Origin: Moniliophthora roreri | Lineage: Eukaryota; Basidiomycota; Agaricomycetes; Agaricales; Marasmiaceae | NCBI GenBank assembly: GCA_001466705.2 | Contig: LATX02000144.1 | Coordinates: 124,001 to 188,000 of the forward strand | Direction of reading: 5' to 3' | DNA: 64,000 nt | Shown: in pieces, positions 60,641 through 64,000 of the stretch | Layout of the letters: each line of letters begins with the position of its first letter | How positions within the stretch are numbered: position 1 is the stretch's first letter | Notes under the pieces: model-generated | Database searches by the model: none | What the model was told of the DNA's origin: nothing | The model's input: only the letters and a program-made list of their open reading frames with translations | Made by a program: the position numbers and the translations under genes

Positions 60641-61523
60641 AATAACAGCTCATTGTAACCGATGCCTCCTGTACGACTTGTTGAACCTTCCCTTGGACAA
60701 TCTCGTGCTCTAGTCATGATCTCGGATGTTGAGGGGTCCTTCTGTCGGTGCAAACAACCTCTAGGGGGGACCGGAGCATGTACAAGTGCTGCATGGCCTG
60801 CTTTGGCTCAATATGGAGAACATATGCTTCATTCGGGAGTCGGCTGTGTTCATTCTACACTGATGTCCAGCTTTCCGACTTTCCGGTGTAACTTGTTAAA
60901 GTCAAGTATCGCTGACCGAACAGATGGTCAGTAGTAATCACTAGTAGAGTGCGGTGCTCGTATTTGAAACTGTTTACCTACCTCCTCGGGATCAGCACAC
61001 CTCGCCTGATAATCCCCGTTTCCCTTCCCCATGTTCGCCTCCATTCGGTGCTGATTTTGGAAAATGCACCTCCGACTCGCGGGCATCATGGTTACTTCCA
61101 TATCAAAATGAATTGCTGCCTCAGAGATTGATGCCAGGACGTGATGGTGATGGAGAAGATGTGTCTCAGTTTTTTCTCGCGTTGCCGAAGCTGCTCGATC
61201 CGGGACCATTACCATCATCACCATCATCCTCTTTCCATAATGCGCCAAGATGCGCCATGGTCTACGTCGGACTTCATCGTCAATTATGCATTCGGGTCAA
61301 ACTGGACTGGACTGGATTGGGGTGCCTTATAGGACAAAACACTTTGAGCTGTGAAGATCAAGGCAGAGGGTACGTCGCCAAAGCGGTCAGCAGGCATGGT
61401 CTTCTCAACCAATCCTTCTGGCCATCACAGTCAAACTGATGATGCTCCCGTTCTCAGTTGGTCATTCAGAATCAAAATCTGATAGAAGCATCGAGTTTAC
61501 ATTGAATCGGACGCTGTGCCGGG
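60641..61523. other. Intergenic region before the G-alpha gene
   Basis: Presumably the remains of the third DUF6593 copy's 5' part and the promoter of the gene starting at 61524. The minus-strand frame 61248-60928 (with RMEANMGKGNGDYQAR) may be a remnant of its first exon (compare DPDQKNGDW), but the match is too weak to call. Confidence 0.35.
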
Positions 61524-63080
61524 ATGTTGAGGGGCGTTCATCGTATATACAAAGTGTATGTTCGTTTCCGGCGCTCTTTGTGTCCTGATACCACTATGCT
61601 TCATTCTAGATCAACCCTTTTCTCTGAAACCGCCACCGTAACTTCGACGTCAGGATGTTTATCAAGCAGCACATTCAGACGATTGGGTCGGGTAGTCTTC
61701 GATGCTCTCGTTAACTCGGGAGACTGGAAGCACACTGGGGAAGGGAGTAATCGAATCGTGAAGGGAAAGGAGAAGCTGGTAGAGAAAAATCATGATATAC
61801 TTGAGCCGTATCGGTAAGTGGTAGACCTACCTCTTCCGTGCTACGAAAAGTAACATCTGGCACACAGGCTACCTCCTGAAATCAATCTTTTGCTACTGGG
61901 AGCTGGAGAATGCGGCAAGGTATGGCATAGAGCCGAATTGTTCCACAGGCGTGCTGATGTATCCCTCGTGTACAGACCACATTGCTGAAACAACTCTTGA
62001 TCTCTCAGCAGAAATTCAACGACTACATCGGAACATCGGATTTCCTTTCAAACATTGCGGCCGGGATCGTCGAGAGCTTAAAAAAGGTCGTGCGACACGG
62101 CTTCATCCACGGTTCAGCACCGTGGGCACGCAATTCCACTAAATCATCCCATATTGCATTTTATAATTCCCTCGACCAGTTCTCAACCTTACCTGAAACC
62201 CAGATCCTAGGACCAATTATCCGTTGTGCGGAAGAATACGTGAGGACACCATCTGCGATGTTAGGGTTGGTTCGTGATGACAACACCGATTACTTTCTTT
62301 CCTTGCTCGACAAACTCATGCAAAGGCAAAGGCAAAATTCGCATTCTTCTTTAACATATACACCATCGGAGACGGACGCTATTCGTTGTTATGTCAAAAC
62401 GTGCGGTATCCATCCAGTTAAGCTTACCTTCGAGAACAAAATCTATCGGGTGTTTGATTGCGGTGGACAGAGAGCGGAGAGAAAGAAATGGAGACATTGT
62501 GCTGAGCAGGCATCTGTTGTTGTGTTCGTAGCTTCGCTGAGCGAATATGACCAGGTACTTGTGGAGGATCCGGCTATGGTGTGTTTGTTTTTTCTGTTCA
62601 ATTGTGTCTTGGGCTTATTGTTGCGTCAGAACCGTATGATAGAATCTCAAATCCTCTTTCATGCAATATGTCGTTCTACTTGGTTTACTGATGTGCCTAT
62701 TGTAAGCTGCCCATCTCTTTCTCTCTTTTGTCATCACCATTGTAATTCGACTCCCTCAGATCCTCATACTAAACAAACGAGACGTCCTAGAGAGAAAGCT
62801 TCGTACCTCACCCATCAACAGACATTTCACCGATTACTTGGGTGGGGATGACGTCGATGCCGCATGCGACTACTTTGCTAGATCGTTTGCATCATTTGCC
62901 CAGGGCAAGCCACAACTCCAGGTCTACCTTACGAGCGCTATTGATGTATACGAGGTTGTTGGTAAGTATCGTTATGTCCATTCATCTGGTGGATTTACTT
63001 GAGCTATCATAGGTACATTTAGGAAGATACACGAGCAACTGTTTCCTGAACCGTTGGTTCCGTGTCGGAATTGGCTCTGA
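61524..63080 (+). CDS. Atypical heterotrimeric G-protein alpha subunit
   Basis: Six exons. The N-terminal exon (start uncertain, first ATG 61524) ends SNRIVKGKEKLVEKNHDILE. Next is the P-loop LLLLGAGECGKTTLLKQLL, where canonical Gα has GAGESGKST. The helical domain follows (SDFLSNIAAGIVESLKKVVR, FYNSLDQFSTLPETQILGPI, RCAEEYVRTPSAMLGLVRDD). Switch I is AIRCYVKTCGIHPVKLTF: the catalytic Arg of xRVKTTGI is Tyr and the second Thr is Cys. Switch II, RVFDCGGQRAERKKWRHCAE, keeps the catalytic Gln. Then MNRMIESQILFHAICRSTWF, ILILNKRDVLERKL (NKxD), YLTSAIDVYEVV (TCAT-like), and the end IHEQLFPEPLVPCRNWL with TGA at 63078-63080. There is no MGxxxS myristoylation start. It fits the expanded, divergent Gα group of mushrooms; signalling partner unknown. 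Confidence 0.88.
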
Positions 63081-63232
63081 CTCTTGACCAGATATATATT
63101 ATTGGCTATGTTTACTTGTATGCTTATGATTGACCATAGATGCCGTACCAGCAGCTTGACCATCAATTAAGTAATGTCGATGACCTGTGATGTGGACACA
63201 GTAAGGCTCAAGGCCTGCGTATCTCCCTCTTC

Positions 63233-64000
63233 ATGGAACTATACTTTGTCGCGATATCAATTGTTATATTGCCACTGGTCTGGCGACAACTCTTCCCTGA
63301 CCCTTTGCGCCGCTTTCCTGGTCCTCGCCTAGCCAGATGGACACGATTTTACCGAGTTTACTATGATACCGTAGCGGGCGCTCGTTGGGTGTCTCATCTT
63401 CAACATCTCCACGAGGTATATGGTCAGTATCCGAACTTTTCATCCACCAGACATATCGTGGCTAAGCAGCTTTTCTTTTTAGGCCCAGTCGTCCGTGTTG
63501 GTCCTAATGAGGTGTCTGCCTTTTGCTTATCATCTTATCCGTACACTCATCATTCTCTATCTCAGCTCCACTTCTCCGACCCCGCTGCATACGCCGACAT
63601 CTATTCTTCGCCTGCCAAACTCCCCAAAGACCCCCATATTTACAAAGTCCACGCGTTTGGCCTCCCGTCAAACGTCTTCACTGAGGTTGACCCTAAAGCA
63701 CATGCCGTTCTTAAATCCATGCTGGGTTCCTTTTTCTCCAGGCAAGGTATCCTAAAACTTGAGGGTGTCATCCAGGATCAGGTACGTGGTGCCTCTTCTC
63801 AAAGTACCAGCTCTCTCTCTCATCCCCGCAGATCAACAAACTTCTCTCCCAGCTTATTCAAAACCACAAAACTACTCCCGCAAACATGAAATATGCATTC
63901 CGTGCAGCCACTTTCGATATCATTACCCGATACACCTTTCGCACCAATTTGGACATGACATCTTACCCCTCCTTCAAACACCCCATCATGCTCACCATAG
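63233..64000 (+). CDS. Cytochrome P450, N-terminal part (cut by window end)
   Basis: The start MELYFVAISIVILPLVWRQL is a membrane anchor, followed by the Pro-rich hinge RRFPGPRLARWTRFYRVYYD. Introns with GT...AG ends join HEVYG to PVVRVGPNE, then LHFSDPAAYADIYSSPAKLP, VFTEVDPKAHAVLKSMLGSF and, after another intron, INKLLSQLIQNHKTTPANMK and AAFDII-type helix sequence (FRAATFDIITRYTF). VVRVGPNELHFSDPAAYxDIY is typical of fungal P450s such as the trichodiene-oxygenase-like group. The I-helix, ExxR and heme-Cys motifs lie outside the window. The substrate is unknown. It is on the same strand as the G-alpha gene, about 150 bases downstream of it. Confidence 0.88.

Noticed and set aside
1..64000. 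CRISPR array, integrated virus or autonomous transposon
   Set aside because: No regularly spaced direct repeats with unique spacers, no reverse transcriptase, integrase, transposase or capsid motifs in any frame I read.

Overview
The window looks like nuclear DNA of a filamentous basidiomycete, most likely an Agaricomycete. Genes are cut by many short introns of about 50-60 bases, nearly all with GT...AG ends. Several proteins belong to families I know mainly from mushroom-forming fungi: a HET-type C-terminus, DUF6593 proteins, an NNVxGDQ-motif protein and a divergent G-protein alpha subunit. There is no sign of bacterial, viral or organellar origin.

Layout. Bases 1-8,000 hold the 3' end of a HET-like gene, a decayed F-box copy and mostly degenerate DNA. 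Bases 8,057-15,456 carry three minus-strand genes: an unknown coiled-coil-type protein, an antiquitin-type aldehyde dehydrogenase (ALDH7) and the ribosome-biogenesis WD40 protein JIP5/WDR55. Bases 15,457-23,828 have no gene I can support, only diverged repeats. Bases 23,829-42,201 are the conserved core: a DSBA/thioredoxin-fold protein, a VHS-GAT trafficking protein, a GPI-anchored repeat protein, an intron-containing tRNA-Thr(UGU), a DAO-type FAD oxidoreductase, ribosomal protein S18, a HAD hydrolase, a two-RRM RNA-binding protein and a GABA-type permease.

Bases 42,400-61,500 form an accessory region built by local duplication. It holds an F-box pseudogene whose sister lies inverted at 975-2,800, a small secreted Cys protein, two tandem short-chain dehydrogenases, two intact and one decayed DUF6593 gene, an epoxide-hydrolase pseudogene, an NNVxGDQ-family protein, and a tandem pair of unknown decaying genes. 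The window ends with an atypical G-alpha gene and the 5' part of a cytochrome P450.

How the genes relate. The conserved genes are unrelated housekeeping functions (translation, lysine/aldehyde metabolism, endosomal sorting, RNA binding, nutrient uptake) and do not form a pathway. The accessory region is best read as a birth-and-death zone. I saw no gene set that clearly forms a new molecular system. The most unusual coding sequence is the G-alpha subunit, in which the catalytic switch-I arginine is replaced by tyrosine.
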